Of a stretch of DNA of 64,000 nucleotides, positions 19,664-31,367 are shown piece by piece. The notes under the pieces are model-generated. The model ran no database searches. It had not been told where the DNA came from and was given only the letters and a program-made list of their open reading frames with translations. The stretch is taken from the NCBI GenBank assembly GCA_018241405.1, contig JAFEDY010000007.1:1-64000 (forward strand). Reading direction: 5' to 3'. The position numbers and the translations under genes were made by a program. The first letter of the stretch is position 1. Each line of letters opens with the position of its first letter. The stretch is from Pseudomonadota bacterium (GTDB lineage Bacteria; Pseudomonadota; Gammaproteobacteria; Burkholderiales; Burkholderiaceae_C).

Positions 19664-21085
19664 ATGCACGAGGAACCCTCCCATTCCAGCCTCGACATGG
19701 ACGGCGACAGCGCCGGCCAGGCCCTGTGGCAGGCCTGTACCGAGCAGCTGGCGCAAGACCTGCCGGAGCAGCAGTTCAACACCTGGATCAAGCCCCTGGT
19801 GGCCCAGGTCGCCCCCGATCTCTCCAAGGTCACCCTGCTGGTGGCCAACCGCTTCAAACTCGACTGGATCCGCGCCCAATATGCGGGCCGCATCTCCGCC
19901 CTGCTGGAGGGCCTGTACGGCCAGCCGATTGCACTGGAGTTAGCGCTTGCTCAGCGGGAAACCGTTGTCAGGACTTATGTTCGTCCTGCCGCATCGACCG
20001 CAGAAGCACCTTCTGCAAACACTCCGACCGCCCCGGCCGCCGAGGAGGCGCCCAACGGCGCCTTCCGCACGCGCCTGAATCCGGCACTCACCTTCGAGAC
20101 CCTGGTCGAGGGCACGGCCAACCGCATGGCGCGCTCGGCCGCCATGCATGTCGCAGGCGCGCCCGGCCACCTGTACAACCCGCTGTTCATCTACGGCGGC
20201 GTGGGCCTGGGCAAGACCCATTTGATGCACGCCGTGGGCAACAAGCTGCTGGCCGACCGGCCCGACGCCAAAGTTCTCTACATCCATGCCGAGCAGTTCG
20301 TCTCGGATGTGGTCAAGTCGTACCAAAGGCGCACCTTCGACGATTTCAAGGAGCGCTACCACTCGCTCGATCTGCTGCTGATCGACGACGTGCAGTTCTT
20401 CGCCAACAAGGACCGCACGCAGGAGGAGTTCTTCAACGCCTTCGAGGCGCTGCTGGCCAAGAAGAGCCACATCGTGATGACCAGCGACACCTATCCCAAG
20501 GGCCTGGCCAACATCCACGACCGCCTGGTGTCGCGCTTCGACTCGGGCCTGACGGTGGCCCTGGAGCCGCCCGAGCTGGAGATGCGCGTGGCCATTCTGA
20601 TCAACAAGGCACGCGCGGAAAAGGCCGAAATGCCCGAGGAGGTGGCCTTCTTCGTCGCCAAGAACGTGCGCTCCAACGTGCGCGAGCTGGAAGGCGCGCT
20701 GCGCAAGATCCTGGCCTATTCGCGCTTCAACCAGAAGGAAGTCTCGATCCAGCTGGCGCGCGAGGCCCTGCGCGACCTGCTGTCGATCCAGAACCGCCAG
20801 ATCAGCGTCGAGAACATCCAGAAGACGGTGGCCGACTACTACAAGATCAAGGTCGCCGACATGTACAGCAAGAAGCGCCCGGCCAGCATTGCCCGGCCGC
20901 GCCAGATCGCCATGTACCTGGCCAAGGAGCTCACGCAAAAGAGCCTGCCCGAGATCGGCGAGCTGTTTGGCGGCCGCGACCACACGACGGTGCTGCACGC
21001 GGTGCGCAAGATAGGCGCCGAGCGCCAGCAGCTGACCGAGCTCAACCAGCAGCTGCATGTGCTGGAGCAAACGCTCAAGGGATGA
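19664..21085 (+). CDS. dnaA: Chromosomal replication initiator protein DnaA
   Basis: Binds DnaA boxes and ATP to open the replication origin. It has 473 residues. Domain I is [21 protein letters not shown]. The linker (about 105-130) is Ala/Pro-rich. The AAA+ domain has P-loop [11 protein letters not shown] (about 176-186), Walker [11 protein letters not shown] (about 236) and sensor RFDSGL. Domain IV ends with the DNA-binding signature [15 protein letters not shown] (about 433-447). It is followed by dnaN (126-bp gap) and gyrB. The start at 19664 follows two DnaA boxes; an internal Met 12 is unlikely. Confidence 0.98.
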   Translation: MHEEPSHSSLDMDGDSAGQALWQACTEQLAQDLPEQQFNTWIKPLVAQVAPDLSKVTLLVANRFKLDWIRAQYAGRISALLEGLYGQPIALELALAQRETVVRTYVRPAASTAEAPSANTPTAPAAEEAPNGAFRTRLNPALTFETLVEGTANRMARSAAMHVAGAPGHLYNPLFIYGGVGLGKTHLMHAVGNKLLADRPDAKVLYIHAEQFVSDVVKSYQRRTFDDFKERYHSLDLLLIDDVQFFANKDRTQEEFFNAFEALLAKKSHIVMTSDTYPKGLANIHDRLVSRFDSGLTVALEPPELEMRVAILINKARAEKAEMPEEVAFFVAKNVRSNVRELEGALRKILAYSRFNQKEVSIQLAREALRDLLSIQNRQISVENIQKTVADYYKIKVADMYSKKRPASIARPRQIAMYLAKELTQKSLPEIGELFGGRDHTTVLHAVRKIGAERQQLTELNQQLHVLEQTLKG

Positions 21086-21211
21086 TGAAAGCCCCACGCC
21101 GCGCTGGAATGCTTGCGTTCACAGGCAAAATGGCAGGTTTGACGGCCAGAGAGGGGCATCGCCCATGCCGCCGTCCGCGCACCCCATCCAAAACCACCAA
21201 AGGTTGACGAC

Positions 21212-22318
21212 ATGATTGTCCTGAAGGCAACACAAGACAAGGTTCTCGCCGTCCTGCAATCCGTGTCCGGCATCGTCGAGCGCCGGCATACCCTGCCCAT
21301 CCTGGCGAATGTGCTGATCCGAAGGACCGGCAATGCCATACAGCTCACCACCAGCGACCTGGAGATCCAGATCCGCACCACGGCCGAGCTCGGTGGCGAC
21401 ACAGGCGACTTCACGACCACGGTGGGCGCGCGCAAGCTCATCGACATCCTCAAGACCATGCCCGGCGACCAGACGGTGACCCTGGAGAACAGCCAGTCCA
21501 AGCTGATCTTGAAGGGCGGCAAGAGCCGCTTCACGCTGCAGACCCTGCCGGCCGAGGACTTCCCGCTGGTGCAGGAGGCGGCCAGCTTCGGCCCCGCCTT
21601 CAGCGTGCCGCAAAAGACGCTCAAGACGCTGCTGTCCCAGGTGTCGTTTGCCATGGCGGTACAGGACATACGCTACTACCTCAACGGCATCCTGTTCGTG
21701 GCCGAGGGCAAGACGCTGTCGCTGGTCGCCACCGACGGCCACCGCCTGGCGTTTTCCAGTGCCGAACTGGATACCGAGGTGCCCAAGCAGGAGGTCATCC
21801 TGCCGCGCAAGACGGTGCTGGAGCTGCAGCGCCTGCTGTCCGACGCCGAGGGCGCGATCGAGATGCGCTTTGCCAACAACCAGGCCAAGTTCAGCTTTGG
21901 CGGCATGGAGTTCGTCACCAAACTGGTCGAGGGCAAGTTCCCCGACTACAACCGCGTCATTCCGCGCAACCACCAGAACATCATCACGCTGGGCCGCGCG
22001 CCGCTGCTGGCCAGCCTGCAGCGCACGGCCATCATGACCAGCGACAAGTTCAAGGGCGTGCGCCTGAACATCGAACCCGGCAGCCTGCGCGTGGCGTCCA
22101 ACAACGCCGAGCAGGAAGAGGCCCAGGACGAGCTCGACATCGACTACGGCGGCGAATGCATAGAGATCGGCTTCAACGTCACCTACCTCATCGACGTGCT
22201 GGCCAACATGGGCCAGGACATGGTGCGGCTGGAGATGTCGGACGGCAACAGCTCGGTCGTCTTCGGCCTGCCCGACGACCCGCACTTCAAGTACGTCGTC
22301 ATGCCCATGCGCATCTGA
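21212..22318 (+). CDS. dnaN: DNA polymerase III sliding clamp (beta subunit)
   Basis: The ring-shaped processivity clamp, 368 residues in three repeated domains. Typical stretches are [38 protein letters not shown] and [14 protein letters not shown], and the C-terminal peptide-binding end reads [11 protein letters not shown], ending in the family's MPMR-type motif. The start at 21212 has AAAGG 8 nt upstream (CAAAGGTTGACGACATG). It is likely co-transcribed with dnaA. A dispersed palindromic repeat follows the stop directly. recF, common after dnaN elsewhere, is absent, as usual in this family of bacteria. Confidence 0.98.
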   Translation: MIVLKATQDKVLAVLQSVSGIVERRHTLPILANVLIRRTGNAIQLTTSDLEIQIRTTAELGGDTGDFTTTVGARKLIDILKTMPGDQTVTLENSQSKLILKGGKSRFTLQTLPAEDFPLVQEAASFGPAFSVPQKTLKTLLSQVSFAMAVQDIRYYLNGILFVAEGKTLSLVATDGHRLAFSSAELDTEVPKQEVILPRKTVLELQRLLSDAEGAIEMRFANNQAKFSFGGMEFVTKLVEGKFPDYNRVIPRNHQNIITLGRAPLLASLQRTAIMTSDKFKGVRLNIEPGSLRVASNNAEQEEAQDELDIDYGGECIEIGFNVTYLIDVLANMGQDMVRLEMSDGNSSVVFGLPDDPHFKYVVMPMRI

Positions 22319-22319
22319 C

Positions 22320-25019
<2,700 letters not shown>

Positions 25020-25083
25020 TTGATGATGCGAGCACCACGAAATCAAACAAGGTGCTTTCGATTTTCATAGTCCTTTTTTTTCG

Positions 25084-25845
25084 TCACCCGGCTGGCTTAT
25101 CCGCCAAGCGCGTGGTCCAGTGTCCTCCTGGCTCCTGCTGCACCTTGAGCAGATCGTAGGTCTTGAGCATGTCAAGCAATCCGGAGTGTCCGTAGCTCTT
25201 GGGAGAAAAGGACGGGTCTGCGCGCTTGAGGTAGGAGCCCAAGCCGCCGACACTGACCTTGCCGTCAGGTGTATCGGCGGCCAACAGCGTGACCGCTTCG
25301 ACTATGAACCTGGGACGCAGCTTGGGGGCGGGCTTGATGGCCTCAGCCTTGTTGGCTGTTTTGGGCATCAAAGACTCCGTCGAGACTGCTTCTGACTCTG
25401 GTGCAGGCTTCACCCATTCAAAAAATTGGTCGCTCGCATTGCGCAGCGCATCGGGCGACTTGGCTTCTCCAACGATATGCACGGTCGCGCCGCGTTCGCG
25501 CAGCTTGCGGCACAGATACGCAAAGTCGGAATCGCTCGTGACGATACAAAAAGTGCCGGCCCGGCCGTCGAACAGTGCCTCCACAGCATCCAGGGCCAGC
25601 GCAATGTCGGACGTGTTCTTGCCCGCCGCGTACTGGTACTGCAGGCAGGGGGTGAAGGCCAGGCGCACCAAGGCCTCCTGCCACTTGTTGGCCAACGTGC
25701 TGTGGTTGCCATAGCCCCGGCGCAACACCACACGGCCAAACTGGGCCACCACGCGTAGCGCGTACTCCAGAATTTCAGGGGTGGTGTTGTCACAATCGAC
25801 CAGCACCGCCACACGCGATTCGGCATCGCCCAGTTGATTCGCCAT
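25084..25845 (-). CDS. NYN domain protein with C-terminal OST-HTH/LOTUS-like domain
   Basis: A probable nuclease or RNA-binding protein of the LabA/DUF88 type (253 residues). The NYN (PIN-like) domain spans about residues 8-140: VAVLVDCDNTTPEIL carries the first acidic site, and KNTSDIALALDAVEAL and IVTSDSDFAYLCRKLRERG carry the others. A linker of about 35 residues leads to a domain (about 175-245) resembling OST-HTH/LOTUS: FIVEAVTLLAAD...GKVSVGGLGSYLKRADPSFSPKSYGHSGLLDML. The start at 25845 has GGAGGACAGCT before it, better than the upstream Met at 25911. It is divergent from the DUF3375 gene. RNA turnover or defence is possible. Confidence 0.85.
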   Translation of the reverse strand: MANQLGDAESRVAVLVDCDNTTPEILEYALRVVAQFGRVVLRRGYGNHSTLANKWQEALVRLAFTPCLQYQYAAGKNTSDIALALDAVEALFDGRAGTFCIVTSDSDFAYLCRKLRERGATVHIVGEAKSPDALRNASDQFFEWVKPAPESEAVSTESLMPKTANKAEAIKPAPKLRPRFIVEAVTLLAADTPDGKVSVGGLGSYLKRADPSFSPKSYGHSGLLDMLKTYDLLKVQQEPGGHWTTRLADKPAG

Positions 25846-25922
25846 AGCTGTCCTCCCTCCCATCGGCACGAAAATACCCAATACTGGAGCCGCCCATTGG
25901 AACATCGCCAAGCCTGCTTTCC

Positions 25923-27396
25923 ATGCCCTCCCTCCCCCAGCAGCGCACGCAAAAATACATCGCCGCGCGCCAGCAGCACCCGGCCTGGCTGCTGCTGGCC
26001 TCGCGCCGGGCGCCGCTGATGTTGAGCGGGCTCGAAGCCCTGTTTGAGCACCAGCCCGGCGGCGTGGCCTTTGACACCACCGTGCAGGCGCTGGCCGATC
26101 TGCTGGGCGCGCACGCCAACCAGCCCGAGTACGAGGTCGAGCCCGCCGACCTGCTGGCCCAGGCGCGGCGCGAGCTGCGCGAGTGGATACGGCGCGGCCT
26201 GGTCACCGAGCGCGAGGGCCGCGTGCACGAGACCGATGCGCTCAAGACCGCCATGCGCTTCGTGGCGCAGCTCGACCAGCGCATGATGACCTCCACCGCC
26301 TCGCGCCTCGCGGTGGTGCAGCGCGAAATCGACAACCTGGCCGCCGCGCTCGACCCCAACCCGCACAGCCGCGCCGAGCACCTGCAGCGGCGCATCAGCG
26401 ACCTGCAGCAGCAGCTTGAAGACGTGCAGGCCGGGCGCCTGCCGCTGCTGACCGAAGCCCAGGCGGTGGAAGGCATCCGCGAGGTCTACGCCCTGGCCAC
26501 CAGCCTGCGCGCCGACTTTCGCCGCGTGGAAGACTCCTGGCGCGAAGCCGACCGCGCGCTGCGCCAGGCGATCTTGAGCGCCCAACACCACCGGGGCGCG
26601 GTCATGGAGCGGCTCTTGGGCGGCCACGCCGCGCTGCTCAATACCCAGGAAGGCCGCGTGTTCGAGAGCTTTCAGCAGCAGCTCGACCACCAGGGCGAAC
26701 TGGCCGAGATGCGCGCGCGCATCCGCGCCATCGTCGCGCACCCGGCCAGCGGCCAGGCGCTCGACGACCGGCAGCGCAGCGAACTGCGCCTGCTGGTGCA
26801 GCAGCTGATTGCCGAGGCCAAGGTGGTGCAGGCCGTGCGCGCGCGCAGCGAGCGCGAAGTCAGCCAGTTCATGAAAACCGGCCAGGCGGTGGAAAACCAG
26901 CGCGTCGGCCAGCTGCTGGGCGACATCCTGCAGCTGGCGCTGGAAGTCGATTGGCAGCGCCAGGCCGTGCGCCGCCAGGCCGCGCCGCTGCCGCCCCTGG
27001 GCGTGGCGCTGGCGAATCTGCCGCTGATCGAGCGCCTGCGCGCCAAGTCACTCGACGGCGGCGGCGAATCCGAGCTGCTGCTGGCCACGCAATACGCCGA
27101 CCTGGCGCAGATGGACGCCGAGTTCAGGCAAGCCTTAGGAGGGGCTGGATCGCGAAGCCCTGCTGCGCCAGCCCCTGACCCTGGCCGCGCTGGCCCAAAT
27201 GCTGCCGCCCGGCGAGCACGACCTGGAAACCCTGGCCCTGTGGCTGGCGCTGGCGCAGGAAAGCGGCGCCGCCTTCGAGGCCGGGGCGACGGAGCAGATC
27301 ACCACCCGCCATCAAGGCCAGGACTGGCGCTTTACCGTGCCGCGCGTGCTGCTGTCGGCGCAGGCGGTGGGGGCGCTGGATGCGGATTTGCTATGA
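25923..27396 (+). pseudogene. jetA: Frameshifted DUF3375 (JetA, Wadjet-type) gene
   Basis: The first 405 or so codons encode a helical protein of the DUF3375 family, the JetA (kleisin-like) subunit of Wadjet plasmid-defence SMC complexes. It starts MPSLPQQRTQKYIAARQQHP, has a long coiled-coil middle (HLQRRISDLQQQLEDVQ) and STASRLAVVQREIDNLA. Near 27137 the frame shifts. Deleting one A restores QALEGLDREALLRQPLTLAALAQ and continues in the next frame through LALWLALAQESGA to DFRFTVPRVLL-like sequence, stopping at 27396. The restored protein would have 490 residues. No jetB, jetC or jetD follows, so even a repaired gene would be an orphan. Sequencing error at the shift cannot be excluded. Confidence 0.8.
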
Positions 27397-27458
27397 AAAT
27401 GGTTAGCCCCCCACTCCAACGACCGGGCGGCCTGCATTCACATGGAAAAGACTTCCCC

Positions 27459-27503
27459 ATGACCGATTCTGTTTTCATCCAGCGCGTTGTCCTGCGCAGT
27501 TAG
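27459..27503 (+). pseudogene. 5' remnant of an AAA-type ATPase gene (14 codons)
   Basis: The frame reads MTDSVFIQRVVLRS then TAG, with a GGAAAAG sequence upstream. VFIQRVVLRS(Y/N)... is how many RecF/SbcC-like AAA ATPases begin, just before the beta strand and P-loop. The similarity breaks exactly at codon 14. The sequence beyond does not encode a P-loop in any frame. I infer a gene truncated by deletion or recombination; with so few residues this is a weak call. Confidence 0.4.
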
Positions 27504-28023
27504 CCGCGCACGGCGCGCAGGCCGTGGCCGAGCCGGTGCGCGCCGAGGAGCTGGCGCTGGATGCCCACCTGCGCGGCCTGGAGGCAGGACGGCTGGAGCA
27601 GGAGTTCATCACCCCCGCCGCCGTGGCGCGGGCGGTGCGGGGTTGGCACGGCGCACCATTGGCGCAGCCGCTGCTGCTTGGCCTGCCGCTCGTAGTCGTA
27701 CCAGTGCTGCAGCTGGTTTTTGCGCTCCAGCAGATCCTTGAACCGGCCATAGGCGCCGCGGTGGTGGAAGAAATCGGCCACGCGGCGCGCATCGTCCGGC
27801 GCCAGCTGTTCGTGGGCGAAGTCCACGGCCAGCCTGGCGCCCAAGTCCAGCGTGTGGCGGTCGGGCAGCTCCAGATAGAGGCCGCTGTCCAGGTCTTCGG
27901 GTAGGTCGTCCTCCAGATCCAGGCGTCGGACACGCAGTACGCCGTGCCAAGCGCCCGGTGAACGTAGGCGCGGAGCTGGCCGATGTTGCCGTCGAGGATG
28001 TCGGTGATGGAGGCCCCAGTCAT
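27500..28023 (-). pseudogene. Frameshifted UPF0158-like gene
   Basis: From ATG 28023 the frame reads MTGASITDILDGNIGQLRAYVHRALGTAYCV, then loses sense near 27925. The neighbouring frame continues with RRLDLEDDLPEDLDSG, LYLELPDRHTLDLG, VADFFHHRGAYGRFKDLLER and WYDYERQAKQQRLRQWC, which resembles UPF0158 proteins (a domain of unknown function with the pattern GRGAFRRFKD...WYRYRDQA). The family homology ends near 27655; the open frame runs on to 27500 without recognisable sequence. A one-base deletion (or two-base insertion) explains the shift. It could be a real lesion or a sequencing error. Confidence 0.6.
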
Positions 28024-28036
28024 GGTTTTGACCTTA

Positions 28037-30331
28037 TCAAGATTGCAATGCCGCCAGATCCCGCGCCCATTGCGCACGCCGGGCCTGGCGCGTGGCGTGC
28101 AGGTCGGCGGGTTTGTGAATGACGAGCTTGTAGGGCCGACCCTGGCGCAGGGTTTCGCAGCGCAGGGGGGCGGCGGCGTCCTTGAGTTGTTGCTCCACAT
28201 GGCTGCGCAGGCCCTCCGCCATGGCCAGGGTCAATGGCGCGCCGTCGCTGCCCTGGGCCCAGGCGATGACCTTGCTGCAATCGCCGCAGCGGCACTGCCA
28301 TTCGATGCCGTCCAGGCGGTGGTTGTGCGCGGGCAGTTCGGGCGTTTTCAGGGCGTCCTGCAGCGCCACCACCACGGCCCCGCGCAGGGCGTCCAGCGCG
28401 TTGTGCCGGCCTATGGTGGTTGGCAAGTTTTGTAGCAGCTCAGGCAGATCCAGCAAGGGGTAGAGCGATGGTTTTACGTGCATGTCGTCGGCCCAGCGCT
28501 GCAGCGCGCGCGCCTGCTGCGGGGCATCCAGGTATTGCAGCGCGGCGGCAAACTGGGCCGCCTGCTGCAGGCGCCGGGCCTGCAGTTCGTGCCGGCGTGC
28601 GGGCTTGACGCTGACCTGGCCCGCATTCCAGGCCTGCCAAATGGCCTCGCAGCCTTGCAGCAGAGGCGCGATCGCCGCGGGCGGACAGGCGGCGACGAAG
28701 GCGTCCAGATCCTGCGGCCAGGGCGGCGCGTCCATGCCGGCCCAACGCCATTCCTGGCCCGGCCCCAGCACCGGTTGCGTCCAGGCGTCGAACAGCGACT
28801 GCAGCCAGGGCGCGCCGCGCTGCTCGGCCAGCAGGGCGAGCGTGGGGCCGTCCTGCGCCGTGAATTGCGTCCAGTCGAAGGGCCGGCACAGCTCCAGCGC
28901 CCGCTCGGCGTCGGGCAGCGCGGCAGCCAGCTCGGCATAGGCGGCCAGGTGGCGGCGCGCATCCTGGCCCCGCGCATGTTGCTGCAGCTCACGCCAGCCG
29001 CCCCGCAGGCGCTCGGCCAGCGCGGCGGGCTGGCCGCTGCGCGCCAGGGCCACGGCGTCGTGCAGCGCGGCGTCGAACTCGGTGGTGAAACGGCTGGCCT
29101 CCTGCGCCTGCGGGGTCTGCAGCACCAGGGCGGCGCGGTGGTACCAGTAGTCCAGCGTCTCGCCGTAGTTGCCCATGTAGCCTTCGTACTCCTCGCCCAC
29201 GAGGTAGTCCTCGCCGGTGTCGAAGAAGCTCTCGGCCGCGTCGGGCCTCACGCGCAGGGCCGCGCGCTGCAGCACCCGGCCGCGCGCATCGACCCAGAAG
29301 TCGAGCAGCATGTCGTCGTCGATGAGCTCGTCGGGTTCGGCTCCTTCGCCGTAGTCATCGTCATCATCATCATCGTCGTAGCTCCGGTAGCGCCCGCGCC
29401 GGCTGTCAGGGGCAATGGCCGTCCAGCTTTCGTGGATCTCGGCCAGCGCCAGGTGCGCCACCAGGCCCAGCTCGGCCGCGGCGGCGACCAGGGCCTGCAC
29501 ATGGGCGCGGTCGTCGCCCTTGAGCAGGTTCCAGCGCAGGCCATGCTGGCTGTATTCGTGCTCCAGCAGGAAGACCCAGGGCGCGGTGCTGGGCTCGCCC
29601 CCTGGCATCAACTGATCGCGCAGCGCCTGCAGCAATGCCGGGCTGGGCGCGGGCCCGCGCGGCAGGGGCTCGGCGGGCACGACCAGGTCGAAGCTCAGCA
29701 CCACACGCCAGCCTTCCTCCACCGGCAGCACCTCGTGGCGGCAGTCGGCGTAGAAGGCGCACCAGCGCAGGGCCGGGGCCTGCAGGTGCTGCGAGGCAAA
29801 CAGCGTCCTGTCGGCCCCATGCTGCACCGCCAGCGTGCCGCCGAGATGCGCCGATGGCCACACCAGCACCAGCGTGCCCACCATGCCGGGGTGCTTTTCC
29901 GTGTCCTGGTGCGGCTTGAAGAACTGGCCCGGGCCGTAGACCAGCAGGTCGTGCAGGCGCAGCTCCAGCGCCGCCTGGCCCAGCGCCTGGGCCACCTCGG
30001 CCTGCAACGCGGCGAGCGCACCTTCGGCCCAGTGCAGGGTGATGTCGGCGGCGGTAATGCGGCCCGTGTCGCGCACGCGCTTGTCGAGCACGGTGGCTTC
30101 GCGGTGACCAAAGGGCGCGGGGCTGCTGGCCGCCTGCAGCGCCTCGGCCTGGGCAGCGCCCAGGGGCCGCGCCAGCGCGCCGCAGGCGGTCACTTCGACG
30201 CCCAGCGCATCCAGTGGCAGCTGGCCCTGGGCGCAGAAGCCAGCGCGGCTGTACCCACCCGCGGGCTGGGCATGAGGGCCGCGCTGCAGGGCTTGCAGGA
30301 TGGGCGAGAGCGTGGCGTCGGCATCAGACAT
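28037..30331 (-). CDS. Large 2OG-Fe(II) oxygenase-domain protein
   Basis: A 764-residue protein. The N-terminal third (about 90-225) is a prolyl-4-hydroxylase-like 2-oxoglutarate/Fe(II) oxygenase domain. The metal-binding HxD is in FFKPHQDTEKHPGMVGTLV, the distal His in DCRHEVLPVEEGWRVVLSFDL, and the 2OG-binding Arg is the R of GWRV. Residues about 318-335 hold a run of Asp (eight or more) followed by YGEGAEPDEL, probably disordered. The C-terminal 400 residues are helical, with no domain I recognise, and include CRCGDCSKVIAWAQG near 705, a possible metal site. Substrate and partners are unknown. It is divergent from the GNAT gene. Confidence 0.8.
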   Translation of the reverse strand: MSDADATLSPILQALQRGPHAQPAGGYSRAGFCAQGQLPLDALGVEVTACGALARPLGAAQAEALQAASSPAPFGHREATVLDKRVRDTGRITAADITLHWAEGALAALQAEVAQALGQAALELRLHDLLVYGPGQFFKPHQDTEKHPGMVGTLVLVWPSAHLGGTLAVQHGADRTLFASQHLQAPALRWCAFYADCRHEVLPVEEGWRVVLSFDLVVPAEPLPRGPAPSPALLQALRDQLMPGGEPSTAPWVFLLEHEYSQHGLRWNLLKGDDRAHVQALVAAAAELGLVAHLALAEIHESWTAIAPDSRRGRYRSYDDDDDDDDYGEGAEPDELIDDDMLLDFWVDARGRVLQRAALRVRPDAAESFFDTGEDYLVGEEYEGYMGNYGETLDYWYHRAALVLQTPQAQEASRFTTEFDAALHDAVALARSGQPAALAERLRGGWRELQQHARGQDARRHLAAYAELAAALPDAERALELCRPFDWTQFTAQDGPTLALLAEQRGAPWLQSLFDAWTQPVLGPGQEWRWAGMDAPPWPQDLDAFVAACPPAAIAPLLQGCEAIWQAWNAGQVSVKPARRHELQARRLQQAAQFAAALQYLDAPQQARALQRWADDMHVKPSLYPLLDLPELLQNLPTTIGRHNALDALRGAVVVALQDALKTPELPAHNHRLDGIEWQCRCGDCSKVIAWAQGSDGAPLTLAMAEGLRSHVEQQLKDAAAPLRCETLRQGRPYKLVIHKPADLHATRQARRAQWARDLAALQS

Positions 30332-30434
30332 GGGGGGCAGAGGCGGTAAGGCGATGCCCTATTGCAGCAGATTTCCACCCGCAGCAGCGGGTTTGCACGC
30401 GGCGGCACAATGCGTGCCCCAATTCCTGATTTGT

Positions 30435-30917
30435 ATGACCGAGCTCACCATCCGCCCCGCCACCGTCGAAGACACCGACACCATCCTGCACTTCGTGCGC
30501 GAGCTGGCGATCTATGAGAAGGCCGAGCACGAGGTGCTGGCCATGCCCGAGCATGTACGGCGCACGCTGTTTGGCGCCGACCCCAAGGTGTTCGGCCTGA
30601 TCTGCGAGCAGGACGGCCATGCCCTGGGCTTTGCCGTGTATTTCTTCAACTACTCCACCTGGCAGGGGCGCCACGGCCTGTACCTGGAAGACCTGTATGT
30701 CTCGCCCGAGCAGCGCGGCAAGGGCGCGGGCATGGCGCTGCTGAAGCACCTGGCGCGCATCGCCGTCGATAAAGACTGCGGCCGCTTCGAGTGGAGCGTG
30801 CTGGACTGGAACGCGCCCTCGATCGCCTTCTACGACAGCGTGGGCGCCAAGCCGCAGAGCGAGTGGATTCGCTACCGCCTGACCGGCGCCGAGCTGCAGG
30901 CGCTGGCCGCGGCGTAA
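30435..30917 (+). CDS. GNAT-family N-acetyltransferase
   Basis: A 160-residue acetyltransferase of the diamine/thialysine acetyltransferase-like group. Typical sequence: IRPATVEDTDTILHFVRELAIYEKAEHEV at the start, FFNYSTWQGRHGLYLEDLYVSPEQRGKGAGMALL with the acetyl-CoA pyrophosphate loop RGKGAG, and the C-terminal FEWSVLDWNAPSIAFYDSVGAK. These two blocks are very close to those of spermidine/thialysine N-acetyltransferases, so an amine substrate is plausible. The start at 30435 begins the conserved TIRPA strand; the frame extends upstream without conserved sequence. The next gene begins 4 bp after its stop. Confidence 0.92.
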   Translation: MTELTIRPATVEDTDTILHFVRELAIYEKAEHEVLAMPEHVRRTLFGADPKVFGLICEQDGHALGFAVYFFNYSTWQGRHGLYLEDLYVSPEQRGKGAGMALLKHLARIAVDKDCGRFEWSVLDWNAPSIAFYDSVGAKPQSEWIRYRLTGAELQALAAA

Positions 30918-30921
30918 ACAT

Positions 30922-31335
30922 ATGCGATCGCCCATCGCCATCGTCGATGTAGACCGCCCCGACAGCTGGACGCGCTACCGCGCCGGCCTGTGCGCGGGCT
31001 GCGCGGCCAACTGCTGCACCATGCCGCTCGAAGTACAGCTGCCCGACCTGGTGCGCCTGGGCTTGGTCGATGCCTTCGAGGCCGAGTACGAGGAGTCCCG
31101 CGTGATCGCCAAGCGGCTGCAGAAGGCGCGGCTGATCGACCACTTCAACCACAAGAACACGCTGTTCACCCTGGCAAGGCGGGCCAGTGGCGACTGCAGC
31201 TTTCTCCACCCCACCACGCGCCAATGCACGGTGTACGAGCAGCGCCCCGACACCTGCCGCCTGCACCCGCAGAAGAAAAGCCCCAGGCCGGGGTATTGCG
31301 CCTATGGCGCCAAGGCACCACCGCGGCGCGATTGA
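30922..31335 (+). CDS. YkgJ-type cysteine cluster protein (putative metal/zinc binding)
   Basis: A small protein of 137 residues with the UPF0153/YkgJ cysteine pattern: CAGCAANCC near residues 24-32, then GDCSFLHPTTRQCTVYEQRPDTCRLHP and a last Cys in PGYCAYG. The spacing suggests a bound metal or Fe-S centre. The function of the family is not established. It starts 4 bp after the acetyltransferase stop, so the two are probably co-transcribed, and it is convergent with the CoA-transferase gene. Confidence 0.85.
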   Translation: MRSPIAIVDVDRPDSWTRYRAGLCAGCAANCCTMPLEVQLPDLVRLGLVDAFEAEYEESRVIAKRLQKARLIDHFNHKNTLFTLARRASGDCSFLHPTTRQCTVYEQRPDTCRLHPQKKSPRPGYCAYGAKAPPRRD

Positions 31336-31367
31336 AAACAAGCGCACGCGTCGGCATGCCCACCGGA

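Noticed and set aside
25031..25081. Possible terminator between gyrB and the NYN gene
   Set aside because: AGCACC/GGTGCT makes only a 6-bp stem with a 14-nt loop, and the T-run is about 18 nt away, so it is not convincing as an intrinsic terminator.
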